Source: an uncultured Acidimicrobiales bacterium
Lineage (GTDB): Bacteria > Actinomycetota > Acidimicrobiia > Acidimicrobiales > SZUA-35
Direction: 5' to 3'
DNA length: 44,734 nucleotides
Assembly (NCBI GenBank): GCA_937958015.1
Contig: CALGOA010000027.1
Span: 1 to 44,734 of the forward strand
Below the pieces are notes generated by a model. That model was not told where the DNA came from and made no database searches. It saw nothing but the letters and a program-made list of their open reading frames with translations. Positions 1 through 7,792 of the stretch are shown here, in pieces. The position numbers were made by a program, and so were the translations under genes. Positions within the stretch are counted from its first letter, which is position 1; the number at the start of each line of letters is the position of its first letter.

Positions 1-63
1 GAAGAACCCGAGAAATGCCCCGGACCCCACGCCGCAGAAGATGAAGAAGTCGCTGCGGAATAA
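1..63 (+). CDS. Possible C-terminal end of an upstream gene
   Basis: Frame 1 is open from the first base to a TAA at 61-63. It reads as 20 residues with an acidic tail ending EDEEVAAE, which looks like a real protein terminus. The stretch is far too short to assign a function. If real, the gene lies about 100 bp upstream of the cytochrome locus on the same strand. The other two forward frames give less protein-like peptides. This is inference from composition only. Confidence 0.35.
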   Translation, partial: EEPEKCPGPHAAEDEEVAAE

Positions 64-71
64 CCTCCGAT

Positions 72-101
72 TTACCTACCCCTGTACCTGACCGATAGAT
101 T
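72..101 (+). promoter_or_regulatory. Candidate promoter of the cytochrome locus
   Basis: TTACCT (72-77) and TAGATT (96-101) are separated by 18 bp, a sigma70-like arrangement. Transcription would start near 108 and give a leader of about 60 nt before the first gene at 168. This is a pattern match only. The last base of the -10 box is also the first base of the inverted repeat at 101-116. Confidence 0.35.
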
Positions 102-116
102 GTGCAAAGATTCACA
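101..116. promoter_or_regulatory. Candidate CRP/GlxR-family operator
   Basis: TGTGC-AAAGAT-TCACA matches the CRP-type consensus TGTGA-N6-TCACA at nine of ten arm positions. In Corynebacterium the CRP homologue GlxR is known to bind upstream of respiratory-chain genes, so the position before a quinol oxidase-like locus is sensible. It overlaps the predicted transcription start, where a bound protein would more likely repress that promoter. No CRP gene is in the window. Confidence 0.4.
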
Positions 117-167
117 AAGTCCCCAGAGCCCCCTCTGCGGATGAATCCTGCGAAATAGGAACTTTCA

Positions 168-611
168 ATGGTTGCTCTCCTCCTCTCCATCATCGTGACC
201 GCTGCGCTCACCGGCGTCGTCTACCTGTACGCCAATCGACGCGCGGCAGGAACCCCCGTTACATGGGGTGAAGCGGCCGTCGGGTCTGCGTACGCGTTTT
301 TCCTGGCGTTCATGGTCTTTGGCATCGTTCCCCACCAGTGGCTCACCGTCGCTGAGAATGAGTGGAGCTTCCGAGCTGACCGGATCTTCACCGCCGGCGG
401 CCTGATCACGCCCCAAAGCCAGGGTGGATGGTTCCCCTTCGACATCACGCTGCGGGCGGTGTCCGACACGATCGCCTCGGTGATCTACATCATCGCTTTG
501 GGAATCATGATCAAGATGTTCGTCGACTGGCAGAACCGGGGCGAAGCCAAGAAGGGTGCGGACGTGGTCCCCACCTCCACCTACGGCCGTCCACTGGTGA
601 AGCGAGGCTGA
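168..611 (+). CDS. Small membrane protein of the cytochrome locus, function unknown
   Basis: A 147-residue protein with about three hydrophobic segments (near residues 3-20, 37-57 and 98-117) and a basic hydrophilic C-terminus. AGGA lies 5-8 bases before the ATG and fixes the start. I do not recognise a family. It is the first gene of a tightly packed same-strand run with ferredoxin, split cytochrome b, Rieske and cytochrome c genes, so it is probably an accessory or structural subunit of that membrane complex (inference from context). No cofactor-binding motif such as CxxCH or paired Cys is visible. Confidence 0.75.
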   Translation: MVALLLSIIVTAALTGVVYLYANRRAAGTPVTWGEAAVGSAYAFFLAFMVFGIVPHQWLTVAENEWSFRADRIFTAGGLITPQSQGGWFPFDITLRAVSDTIASVIYIIALGIMIKMFVDWQNRGEAKKGADVVPTSTYGRPLVKRG

Positions 612-612
612 T

Positions 613-1032
613 ATGGCCGGCTACCAGGACGCCAACCCCCCACTCCCGGAGTTTCGGGATGACTATGTTCTCGTCGAAGTCGACGCGGACTATCTGGCCC
701 GCGCCGTCAAGCCGAAACAGTTCATCCACATCGATCAGACCGAATGCATCGCCTGTGAGGGTTGTGTCGACATCTGCCCGTGGAAGTGCATTCATATGCA
801 ACCCACCGGTGCGGTCGATGAAGCGTTCGGAACCGTCAAACCCGGCGATGATCCCAACGACGCCTTCATCTTCACCATCGACGACGACGTATGTACCCGC
901 TGTGCACTTTGCGTCGATCGGTGCCCGACCGGCGTAATCATCCTGGGCAAGATCGAAGCCCCTTCGGTCTTCGGTGACTACAACCAGCGAACGAACTCCC
1001 ACGGCTACGGCTACGGCATGCGCCTCGCCTAA
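613..1032 (+). CDS. Ferredoxin-like protein with two 4Fe-4S clusters
   Basis: A 139-residue soluble protein with two bacterial ferredoxin motifs: CIACEGCVDICP (near residue 43) and CTRCALCVDRCP (near residue 95). The fourth Cys of each motif is followed by Pro-x, as in 8Fe-8S ferredoxins. The spacer between motifs is about 40 residues, longer than in small ferredoxins. The ATG sits one base after the previous TGA, with GAGG about five bases before it. Its place directly upstream of the cytochrome b gene suggests that it donates electrons to, or forms part of, the quinone-linked complex. That role is inference. An alternative is an electron carrier for a different enzyme that is merely co-transcribed. 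Confidence 0.85.
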   Translation: MAGYQDANPPLPEFRDDYVLVEVDADYLARAVKPKQFIHIDQTECIACEGCVDICPWKCIHMQPTGAVDEAFGTVKPGDDPNDAFIFTIDDDVCTRCALCVDRCPTGVIILGKIEAPSVFGDYNQRTNSHGYGYGMRLA

Positions 1033-1073
1033 CAGCTACGAAACTACGAAACCCGAAATCACGAGAGACCATC

Positions 1074-1865
1074 ATGGCGAAATCAATCCAAGACAAGCCG
1101 ACACTTTCCGAGCGAGCTGGCGATGTGGCCCAGCAGACCGCGGACACGGTTCAGGGCAGCCAAGCCTGGAACTCGATCTTCCGGCCCGGTTCGGTCTTCC
1201 GCAAGGGCTACACCGACAGCCCCCGGAACCGTAGCTACGTGATCATGAACAGCGTGCTCTATCACCTCCACCCGGTGAAGGTGAAGCGACATGCGGTCAA
1301 GGTCTCCTACACCCTCTGCCTGGGTGGTCTGAGCTTCTTCCTGTTCATCCTGTTGACCATCACCGGCATCTTCCTGATGTTCTTCTACCGCCCCACCGCC
1401 GCTGCGGCCTGGGACGACATCGCCACGCTCCAAACCGGTGTGGCGTTCGGGCTCCTGGTGCGGAACATGCACCGGTGGGGTGCTCACCTCATGGTGCTCT
1501 CGGTCTTCCTGCACATGGCCCGGGTCTTCTACCACGGCGCCTACAAACCACCTCGAGAATTCAACTGGGTCATCGGCGTACTCCTGTTGCAATTCACACT
1601 CCTGCTTTCCTTCACCGGTTACCTGTTGCCCTGGGACCAGCTGGCCCTCTGGGCGGTTGCAGTCGGCACCAACATGATGGGCTACACCCCCGTGTTCGGT
1701 AACGAGGTTCGGTTTGTGCTTCTCGGTGGATCCGTCATCGGTCGAGAAACACTCCTGCGGTGGTACGTGCTCCACGTGCTCCTGCTCCCCTTCGTCACTG
1801 TCATCTTCCTTGCGGTCCACTTCTGGCGGGTCCGCAAAGACGGCGGCATCTCCGGACCGCTGTAG
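1074..1865 (+). CDS. Cytochrome b N-terminal half, b6-like
   Basis: A 263-residue four-helix cytochrome b N-terminal module that binds two b hemes and oxidises and reduces quinone within a bc-type complex. The heme ligands are visible: H133 and H147 in helix B (RNMHRWGAHLM then FLHMAR) and H234 and H249 in helix D. The 15-residue step in helix D is the b6 type; mitochondrial-type cytochrome b has 14. C82 in the CLGG motif at the start of helix A corresponds to the Cys that covalently holds heme ci in b6f and in Firmicutes b6c complexes. An approximately 65-residue hydrophilic N-terminal extension precedes helix A. The C-terminal half is encoded separately by the next gene. Symbols such as qcrB or petB are used for relatives; I leave the choice open. 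Confidence 0.92.
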   Translation: MAKSIQDKPTLSERAGDVAQQTADTVQGSQAWNSIFRPGSVFRKGYTDSPRNRSYVIMNSVLYHLHPVKVKRHAVKVSYTLCLGGLSFFLFILLTITGIFLMFFYRPTAAAAWDDIATLQTGVAFGLLVRNMHRWGAHLMVLSVFLHMARVFYHGAYKPPREFNWVIGVLLLQFTLLLSFTGYLLPWDQLALWAVAVGTNMMGYTPVFGNEVRFVLLGGSVIGRETLLRWYVLHVLLLPFVTVIFLAVHFWRVRKDGGISGPL

Positions 1866-1880
1866 AGAAAGGCCTGATCA

Positions 1881-2636
1881 ATGACTGAGATCCCAGAGCA
1901 TCTACGCAAACGAGCGAGCGAGGCCAAGAAGAAGGCCGAGTCCGCCGACGCTCCAGCCCCTGCCGATTCCGGTGGTGGTTCAGCAGCCGAATCCAAGATT
2001 CCGGCCCACCTCCTCGAACGTTCCAAGAGCGCGAAGACCAAGGACGGCGACACCGCAACAGCGGTTGCCGCAACCGGAGGTGGCGCGGCCGTGGCCGCTG
2101 CCGCAGCAACCGGCGACGTGCCGGTGATGTCGGGACCTCAGGGTCACACCCAGCGTCTGCTTACCGTGGTCAAGAGCGGTTCGATTCAGGACATCAAGAT
2201 GAAGCCCCAGGACAAGGTGCACACCTGGCCGCACCTGATCGTCGTCGAATTTGGCGCAGCGCTGTTCTGTACCGCATTCCTGACGATCTTCTCGATCTTC
2301 GTGAACGCACCCCTGCTCGAGCTGGCGAACGTCAACCAGACCCCGAACCCATCGAAGGCTCCGTGGTACTTCATGGGCCTTCAGGAGCTGCTCACCCTCT
2401 TCCATCCAATGGTGGCAGGCGTGACCATTCCCGGCCTCGGCCTCATCGTGCTCATCCTGGCGCCCTACATCGACAAGAATCCGTCGAATCGTCCTGAGGA
2501 CCGCAAGTTCGCCGTCTCCCTTTTCACGATTTTTCTCATGTTCTGGGCAGTATTGGTCATTATCGGGTCGTTCTTCCGAGGTCCAGGCTTCAACTTCATC
2601 TTCCCCTGGGCCGACGGCCTGTTCTTCGAGCTCTAG
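1881..2636 (+). CDS. Cytochrome b C-terminal half (subunit IV-like) with long N-terminal tail
   Basis: A 251-residue protein. About 110 residues of hydrophilic Ala/Lys/Gly-rich sequence precede a cytochrome b C-terminal domain with three hydrophobic helices. The domain includes PNPSKAPWYFMGLQELL, where the PSKAPWYF stretch is typical of b6f subunit IV at the quinol-oxidation site. The canonical PEWY is not evident, and the segment reads PWYF. The tail contains two related short motifs: IPEHLRKRASEAKKK at residues 4-18 and IPAHLLERSKSAK near residues 40-52. The same motif ends the NuoC-like protein at 43507-44481. GAAAGG precedes the ATG, and the gene follows the b6-like half by 15 bp. It acts in the cytoplasmic membrane with the Rieske and cytochrome c proteins. 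Confidence 0.9.
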   Translation: MTEIPEHLRKRASEAKKKAESADAPAPADSGGGSAAESKIPAHLLERSKSAKTKDGDTATAVAATGGGAAVAAAAATGDVPVMSGPQGHTQRLLTVVKSGSIQDIKMKPQDKVHTWPHLIVVEFGAALFCTAFLTIFSIFVNAPLLELANVNQTPNPSKAPWYFMGLQELLTLFHPMVAGVTIPGLGLIVLILAPYIDKNPSNRPEDRKFAVSLFTIFLMFWAVLVIIGSFFRGPGFNFIFPWADGLFFEL

Positions 2637-2653
2637 AAAGGAGCTGACTCGGA

Positions 2654-3520
2654 ATGGATCCACTCATTATTGGTGCCATCGGTGTCGCGATTCTCGCCGT
2701 CGCCGCCCTCGGTCTTGCATTGCGCAACCGAGACACATCCACCGCCATCGGACAGTTGTCAGGCGAAACGGTCAAGCGGGACCGCAAGCTGGACGTCCCT
2801 GAGCCCGAGGCCGTAGCCGCAGGCGCGGTTGGTCGTCAGGTCGAGGCCGTAGGTTCGGCCCGTGGTCGGGCGGCCCTGGTTGCGGCCGAGTCCGCCCCGC
2901 CAGTGGCCTATGTCCCACCGGACCCCGAGACCATCGGTGTCGCCCGCCGTCAGTTCCTGAACCGAGGCATCCTCGCCATGTTCGGGTTGGGCATCACCAG
3001 CTTCGGTGCTGCGTCGATCGGTTTCCTCTGGCCCCAGAACGTCAGCGGTTTCGGCTCCAAGGTGACCGTCGGGCGAATCCCCGACATCCAGGCCGCCATC
3101 ATCGCCGGCGGCGGGTTCTTCTACGTGCCGGAAGGTCGGATGTGGGTCACCGAATATCCCGCCACGGCGATCGAAAAGGCCAGCTCGCAGTACGGCTTCT
3201 ACGGCCAGGTCGAGCAGGGCCTGAACGCTGGCGTCACCGCCATCTACCAGACCTGCCCCCACCTGGGCTGCCGGGTGCCGGAGTGCCTGACCTCACAGTG
3301 GTTCGAGTGCCCGTGCCACGGGTCGCAGTACAACCGCGTTGGCGAGAAGAAGGGCGGTCCCGCTCCTCGCGGAATGGATCGTTTCCCAATGGAAGTAAAC
3401 GCAGCGAACGAGCTGATCGTCGACACGGCTACAGTCATTCAGGGTCCCGCAATCGGTACCAACACCACCGGCCAGGAGGCCGAGGGTCCGAACTGCATCA
3501 GTGGAGCCGAGGAACACTAA
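2654..3520 (+). CDS. Rieske 2Fe-2S protein
   Basis: A 288-residue Rieske protein that moves electrons from quinol to cytochrome c. Box I is CPHLGC (C201, H203, C206) and box II is CPCHGS (C219, C221, H222). The cluster ligands would be C201, H203, C219 and H222, with a C206-C221 disulfide. There are two hydrophobic segments (residues 3-23 and about 104-125). Between them lies an Ala/Val-rich hydrophilic linker, a layout closer to the multi-helix actinobacterial QcrA than to single-anchor Rieske proteins. AAGGAG precedes the ATG. The next gene starts immediately after the TAA with no gap, so the two are almost certainly translated from one message. Confidence 0.95.
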   Translation: MDPLIIGAIGVAILAVAALGLALRNRDTSTAIGQLSGETVKRDRKLDVPEPEAVAAGAVGRQVEAVGSARGRAALVAAESAPPVAYVPPDPETIGVARRQFLNRGILAMFGLGITSFGAASIGFLWPQNVSGFGSKVTVGRIPDIQAAIIAGGGFFYVPEGRMWVTEYPATAIEKASSQYGFYGQVEQGLNAGVTAIYQTCPHLGCRVPECLTSQWFECPCHGSQYNRVGEKKGGPAPRGMDRFPMEVNAANELIVDTATVIQGPAIGTNTTGQEAEGPNCISGAEEH

Positions 3521-5173
3521 ATGTCAGGAATGCTCTCCGCAGCGAGCACAACTCTTGGAGCCCAGATGATCCTTGCAGCAGACTTCCGGGCGATCGGTCT
3601 GATCACCGGCGCCGTCGTCTTCTTCGCATTCATCGCCCTCTTCGTCCGCAACAGCTTCACCGCACGCGACGAACTGGGCTCCGAGGTAGAACTCGCCGCC
3701 AACCGGGCTGAGTATCTGAGCGATGAGGAACTCGAGACCACAAAACTCGATCGGTCCCTCACGTTCGCACTCGGCATTCTCACGATCACGGCGGTGATCC
3801 TGCCGTTCTATTGGCTCGGTGAGCCCGGTCGTCAGGAGGGAGCCATCGAGGTTCTCGACGAGACGTTTATCCGTCGTGGTACCGCTCTGTACACCGGCGG
3901 CGCCCAGTGCGTGAACTGTCATGGCGGCGGCGGCGTTGGTGGCGTCGCGGCCTATGTCTATCAGGACGCCGATGGCCAATTCCTTGGGAACGCATCGTGG
4001 GTAGCGCCTGCACTCAACAACGTGCTTCACCGCTATAGCGAGGAAGAGATCACCTACGTCCTCAACTTTGGACGTCCCGGTTCGCCCATGGCGGCGTGGG
4101 GAACCCCCGGTGGTGGGCCGCTCACCTCGCAGCAGCTCGAATACCTGATCGATTACATGGGTACCTTCCAGGTGCAGAGCCTCGATCCGCTCGACATCAA
4201 CGATCCCCTGAACCAGGTTGCCACCTTGGATCCCAGCGATCCTGCCGTCGCTGAGGCCCAGGCCCAGGTCGTCGAGTCCCAAGCAGCCGCTGACGAATTG
4301 GCTGCCGACATCCGCGAAGAAGTTCAGCGTTCACTGGACGACGGCGAGTTCGCCTCTATCGGCGAGGCCGTATTCAACCTCGGCCTCTACAGCGGCTACC
4401 AAGCCGGCTCGCTGAGCTGCGCCCGTTGTCATACCTCGGGTTGGTCGCTTGGCATCGACGCCGTTCCGAACATCCTCGACCCCGGCATTGCAGCCTGCGG
4501 CGGCGGCGATCCCTCCGGTATCGGCTTCAGCCTCTGTGGCGGCGTTAAGGAACGGTTCCCCGATGACACGTGGAAGGATCCACGCGGCGGATGGCTCGAT
4601 AGCACCGATCCCGAGACACCCGGCGCCGGCGTCGACTTCGTGTTGGCCAGCGACATGACCCAGATTCCGTTGGACGATCGTGGCAACCCCATCACCAATC
4701 GAACCGACGCCGCTGGTGACCCGATCGAGTACACGGTGGTGGCCGGTGGCGACCTCGCCGACTGTGTCTACTACAGCAATCTCTGGGAGCCGGGTGGGAA
4801 TCCCGCCGACGCGTATCCCTACGACTCCCGTCTCACGCCCCTCGTGGCCGGTGCGGATCAGACCGAAGGTGTCACCGATGGCTTCGTCGATCCGCCGCTG
4901 CTCACCGAGGCTGTCATCGGTGCTGCATTCGATGGCGAGACGATCACGCTTGAGGATCGCCGCATCGGTGCCGGTTGCACGGTGATCGAGATGCCGGAAC
5001 GCACCAGCCAGGCCCACTACGACTTCATCTACCTCGGTGCCAACGCTGGTCAGGGCTACGGCCGAGGCGGTCAGAGCGGTGCCGGTCTTATGCCCGGCTT
5101 CGGCAAGCTTCTTCCCCCAGACCTTCTCCAGGCTGTGGTTGACTACGAACGTGAGGAGATCGAGCAGCGATGA
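3521..5173 (+). CDS. Membrane-anchored two-heme cytochrome c
   Basis: A 550-residue protein with two N-terminal hydrophobic segments (about 22-42 and 80-100) followed by two c-type heme domains. Heme 1 is CVNCH at 130-134, with M190 (GSPM) as likely sixth ligand. Heme 2 is CARCH at 300-304, with M524 (LMPGFG) as likely ligand. The second domain has about 200 residues between its heme motif and that Met, far more than the 50-60 typical of class I cytochromes c, so it carries a large insertion with several extra Cys. It probably plays the role of QcrC or cytochrome c1, accepting electrons from the Rieske protein outside the membrane. The Ala/Glu/Gln stretch around 243-272 between the domains may be a helical linker. 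The next gene overlaps by 4 bp. Confidence 0.9.
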   Translation: MSGMLSAASTTLGAQMILAADFRAIGLITGAVVFFAFIALFVRNSFTARDELGSEVELAANRAEYLSDEELETTKLDRSLTFALGILTITAVILPFYWLGEPGRQEGAIEVLDETFIRRGTALYTGGAQCVNCHGGGGVGGVAAYVYQDADGQFLGNASWVAPALNNVLHRYSEEEITYVLNFGRPGSPMAAWGTPGGGPLTSQQLEYLIDYMGTFQVQSLDPLDINDPLNQVATLDPSDPAVAEAQAQVVESQAAADELAADIREEVQRSLDDGEFASIGEAVFNLGLYSGYQAGSLSCARCHTSGWSLGIDAVPNILDPGIAACGGGDPSGIGFSLCGGVKERFPDDTWKDPRGGWLDSTDPETPGAGVDFVLASDMTQIPLDDRGNPITNRTDAAGDPIEYTVVAGGDLADCVYYSNLWEPGGNPADAYPYDSRLTPLVAGADQTEGVTDGFVDPPLLTEAVIGAAFDGETITLEDRRIGAGCTVIEMPERTSQAHYDFIYLGANAGQGYGRGGQSGAGLMPGFGKLLPPDLLQAVVDYEREEIEQR

Positions 5174-6093
5174 GTGATTCAGCAGCGCTGAACGTGCTGG
5201 CCTTTGTCGGCGGCCTCGAATTCGACATCTTCTTCCGAGGCTTGCTCTCGGTGCTGGTGGGCGTTGTCGTGCTCATCGGCGGCACCTATCTCATCGTGGC
5301 CACCAACACCGGTTCCCGAACCGGTGGCCTCATCGCCTTCGCCGGCCTCTTCGGTTGGATGATGCTCATGGGGACCGTGTGGACCGTCTACGGAATCGGT
5401 TGGGTTGGTGAGGCCCAGAGCTGGACGCTCAAGGAAATCTCCACCGACGATCTCGAACTCGCCGAAACCGAAGAAGTAGCTGACCTCGGCCTTTCGCTCG
5501 GTCGCAACAATGACTTGTTCGGAGCCATCCAGGGCGAAGATGCCGATACCCGGCAGGTCAACGCCAAGGCGTTCGCCGATGACAACTCCGAGCTGCTGAA
5601 TGGCTGGGAGTACCTCGTGTCCTCCAACCCCCGCCGAGGCGACGCACAGTCTGCGGCCGAAACGTACCTTCTGGAAGAAGGTGTGTTCGAAGAAACCGCT
5701 GACTACATCCCGCTGCAGTTCGGCGGCTTCGCCAACGGTGGCAAACCACAGGGCGTCGACGGTGACAGTCTTGTCACCCGGTTCCAGAAGAAGGCTCAGT
5801 CGATCCTGAACCCCTTCCACAGCAGCGAGTTCGTTGCGATCCAGGTGCAGTCGGTACTGCCCCAGCCCGTCCTGCCCGGCGAAGCACCGCCGATTCCCAT
5901 GGCCGACGAGTCAGCCAACGTTGTGACCGTTGTGGTCGAGCGAGACCGTGGCGGGCCCGTGCCGTGGCTTATCAGTGGCACCCGGTTCGTTCCGCTCGTG
6001 TTCACATTGATCAATGCCATTCTGTTTGCCATCGTCTGTTTCCTCATGCACTTCCGTGATCGCCGGGAGATGGCTATCCGCGCTGCTGCGTAA
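5170..6093 (+). CDS. Membrane protein of the cytochrome locus, function unknown
   Basis: A 307-residue protein with two hydrophobic segments near the N-terminus (about 22-43 and 52-75), a roughly 200-residue hydrophilic region and one hydrophobic segment near the C-terminus (about 274-294). It overlaps the cytochrome c gene by ATGA, which implies coupled translation and a shared complex. I recognise no family, and no heme or Fe-S motif is visible. The central domain probably lies on the outer face if the N-terminal hairpin is oriented as in the neighbouring cytochrome c (inference). The predicted role is as an accessory subunit of the quinol oxidation complex. Confidence 0.8.
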   Translation: MSDSAALNVLAFVGGLEFDIFFRGLLSVLVGVVVLIGGTYLIVATNTGSRTGGLIAFAGLFGWMMLMGTVWTVYGIGWVGEAQSWTLKEISTDDLELAETEEVADLGLSLGRNNDLFGAIQGEDADTRQVNAKAFADDNSELLNGWEYLVSSNPRRGDAQSAAETYLLEEGVFEETADYIPLQFGGFANGGKPQGVDGDSLVTRFQKKAQSILNPFHSSEFVAIQVQSVLPQPVLPGEAPPIPMADESANVVTVVVERDRGGPVPWLISGTRFVPLVFTLINAILFAIVCFLMHFRDRREMAIRAAA

Positions 6094-6120
6094 ACCCCAG
6101 CCCCAAGGAGTCAACCCTCA

Positions 6121-6663
6121 ATGAGTCAGTACCTACCAGTTCTGGCGCTGCTGGTCCTCGGGATTCTGTTTGCGTTCGGAAGTTTCGTCGCATCGGGCCT
6201 GCTGGCCCCTCGGCGGTCGACGCAGGAGAAGATCGCTCCCTACGAGTGCGGCATCATTCCCGGACGTGAACCACCACAACGTTTCCCGGTTCGGTTCTAC
6301 CTGGTCGCCATGATGTTTGTGATCTTCGATATCGAGATCATCTTCCTGTACCCCTACGCGGTGGCCAGCGAGTCACTCGGTCGCTTCGGGCTGATCGCGA
6401 TTCTGATCTTCTCGGCGCTGGTGTTCGAAAGTTTTGTGTACCTGATCTCCAAGGGCGCCCTCGACTGGGGTCCACTGCAGGTCAACTCACCGATCCATAC
6501 CTCGGCCGCTGATACCGCCGTCGACCCCAGCCGGACCGCCACCTCAACCGTGCGCCGGGTTGGCACCGACGGACGACCCGTGGTGCGCTCCAACGCTTCT
6601 ATTCCTGAGCCCAACATCGCCGATCTTGAGCCGTTGATGGCTTCGGCGGGGGAGCAGCACTGA
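6121..6663 (+). CDS. nuoA: NADH-quinone oxidoreductase subunit A, set 1
   Basis: A 180-residue complex I membrane subunit. It has three transmembrane helices, the conserved loop motif [11 protein letters not shown] (C43 of YECG) and a second helix [13 protein letters not shown] with the conserved acidic residues. NuoA is usually 120-145 residues; here the last 60 residues form a hydrophilic tail with no known match. AAGGAG lies about nine bases before the ATG. The gene ends as TGATG, sharing one base with nuoB. A second, diverged nuoA lies at 42485-42850. Confidence 0.95.
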   Translation: MSQYLPVLALLVLGILFAFGSFVASGLLAPRRSTQEKIAPYECGIIPGREPPQRFPVRFYLVAMMFVIFDIEIIFLYPYAVASESLGRFGLIAILIFSALVFESFVYLISKGALDWGPLQVNSPIHTSAADTAVDPSRTATSTVRRVGTDGRPVVRSNASIPEPNIADLEPLMASAGEQH

Positions 6664-7244
6664 TGGCATTGATCAAGGACGTTCAACAGCACGGGATCGA
6701 GGGTCTTGATCACAACGTCCTCACCGCGCCGTTGGAGAAACTGGTCAACTGGAGCCGTGCCCGCTCGTCGTGGCCGGCCACTTTTGGGCTTGCCTGCTGT
6801 GCGATCGAGATGATGGCGACCGGTGGATCCCATTACGACATCGCTCGGTTGGGCATGGAGGTCTTCCGGGCCTCCCCTCGCCAGGCCGACGTGATGATCG
6901 TGGCCGGTCGGGTGTCGCAGAAGATGGCGCCGGTGCTGCGCCAGATCTATGACCAGATGGCCGAGCCCAAGTGGGTCATCTCGATGGGCGTCTGCGCATC
7001 CAGTGGTGGCATGTTCAACAACTACGCCATCGTCCAGGGTGTCGATCAGATCGTTCCCGTCGACGTGTACGCCCCGGGCTGCCCGCCCGGTCCTGAAACC
7101 CTTCTTCACGCCATCAACACCCTCCATGAGATGATTGAGAATGGCGAACTGATGCAACGTCGCAGCAGCGGCGCCGGAGGCATCACTATCGAGCAGTTGG
7201 ACGGTCAGGGACAACCCGAGCTGCTCACGATCAGCCGACGCTGA
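6663..7244 (+). CDS. nuoB: NADH-quinone oxidoreductase subunit B, set 1
   Basis: A 193-residue peripheral-arm subunit that holds the terminal 4Fe-4S cluster N2, next to the quinone site. The ligands are visible: adjacent C45 and C46 (LACCAIEMM), C111 ([10 protein letters not shown]) and C140 ([11 protein letters not shown]). The start overlaps the nuoA stop by one base. The C-terminal 30 residues ([13 protein letters not shown] region) extend past the usual end. It is part of nuoABCD set 1. Confidence 0.97.
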   Translation: MALIKDVQQHGIEGLDHNVLTAPLEKLVNWSRARSSWPATFGLACCAIEMMATGGSHYDIARLGMEVFRASPRQADVMIVAGRVSQKMAPVLRQIYDQMAEPKWVISMGVCASSGGMFNNYAIVQGVDQIVPVDVYAPGCPPGPETLLHAINTLHEMIENGELMQRRSSGAGGITIEQLDGQGQPELLTISRR

Positions 7245-7255
7245 GGAGCCCCACT

Positions 7256-7792
7256 ATGACCGACACAGTAGACACCGAGGTTGCCGAAGCTCCGGCCGCG
7301 GTCGAGATCGAAAAACGATACGGCCACCCAGTGACCTACAGCCGGGGCCAGCAGGTGATCCACGTGCCGCGCGAGCAATGGCGGGCTGCGGCCGAAGAGC
7401 TGTTCGAGGACAACTGGACCATGCTCGTCGACATCACTGCGGTCGACTTCCTCAATTTCAAGCCGGCCCGCTCATTGCCCGATGGCATCACGCCAGAGCG
7501 ATTCGAAGTTGTCGCCTCATTCGTGCGTTTCGACAACGGCGCCCGACTCCGAATGCGAGCCCAGGTTCCTGCCGACGACCCACGTATCGACTCGCTTTAT
7601 GCGCAGTACCCGGGATGTGACTACCAGGAACGTGAGACCTATGACATGTTCGGAATCGAGTTCGACGGTCATCCCGATCTCAGTCGGATCCTGATGCCGG
7701 AGGAGTGGGTGGGTCACCCGCTGCGCAAGGACTTCGCCCAGGGGGTTATCCCGGTGCAGTTCAAGGCCCCACAGGAAGGTTCGAATAGATGA
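7256..7792 (+). CDS. nuoC: NADH-quinone oxidoreductase subunit C, set 1
   Basis: A 178-residue 30-kDa subunit of the complex I peripheral arm. The C-terminal signature is clear: YPGCDYQERETYDMFGIEF followed by HPDLSRILMPEEWVGHPLRKDF. Length is normal for a stand-alone NuoC. GAGGAG precedes the ATG. The stop overlaps the nuoD start (ATGA). Unlike the second NuoC in this window (43507-44481), it has no C-terminal tail. Confidence 0.96.
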   Translation: MTDTVDTEVAEAPAAVEIEKRYGHPVTYSRGQQVIHVPREQWRAAAEELFEDNWTMLVDITAVDFLNFKPARSLPDGITPERFEVVASFVRFDNGARLRMRAQVPADDPRIDSLYAQYPGCDYQERETYDMFGIEFDGHPDLSRILMPEEWVGHPLRKDFAQGVIPVQFKAPQEGSNR

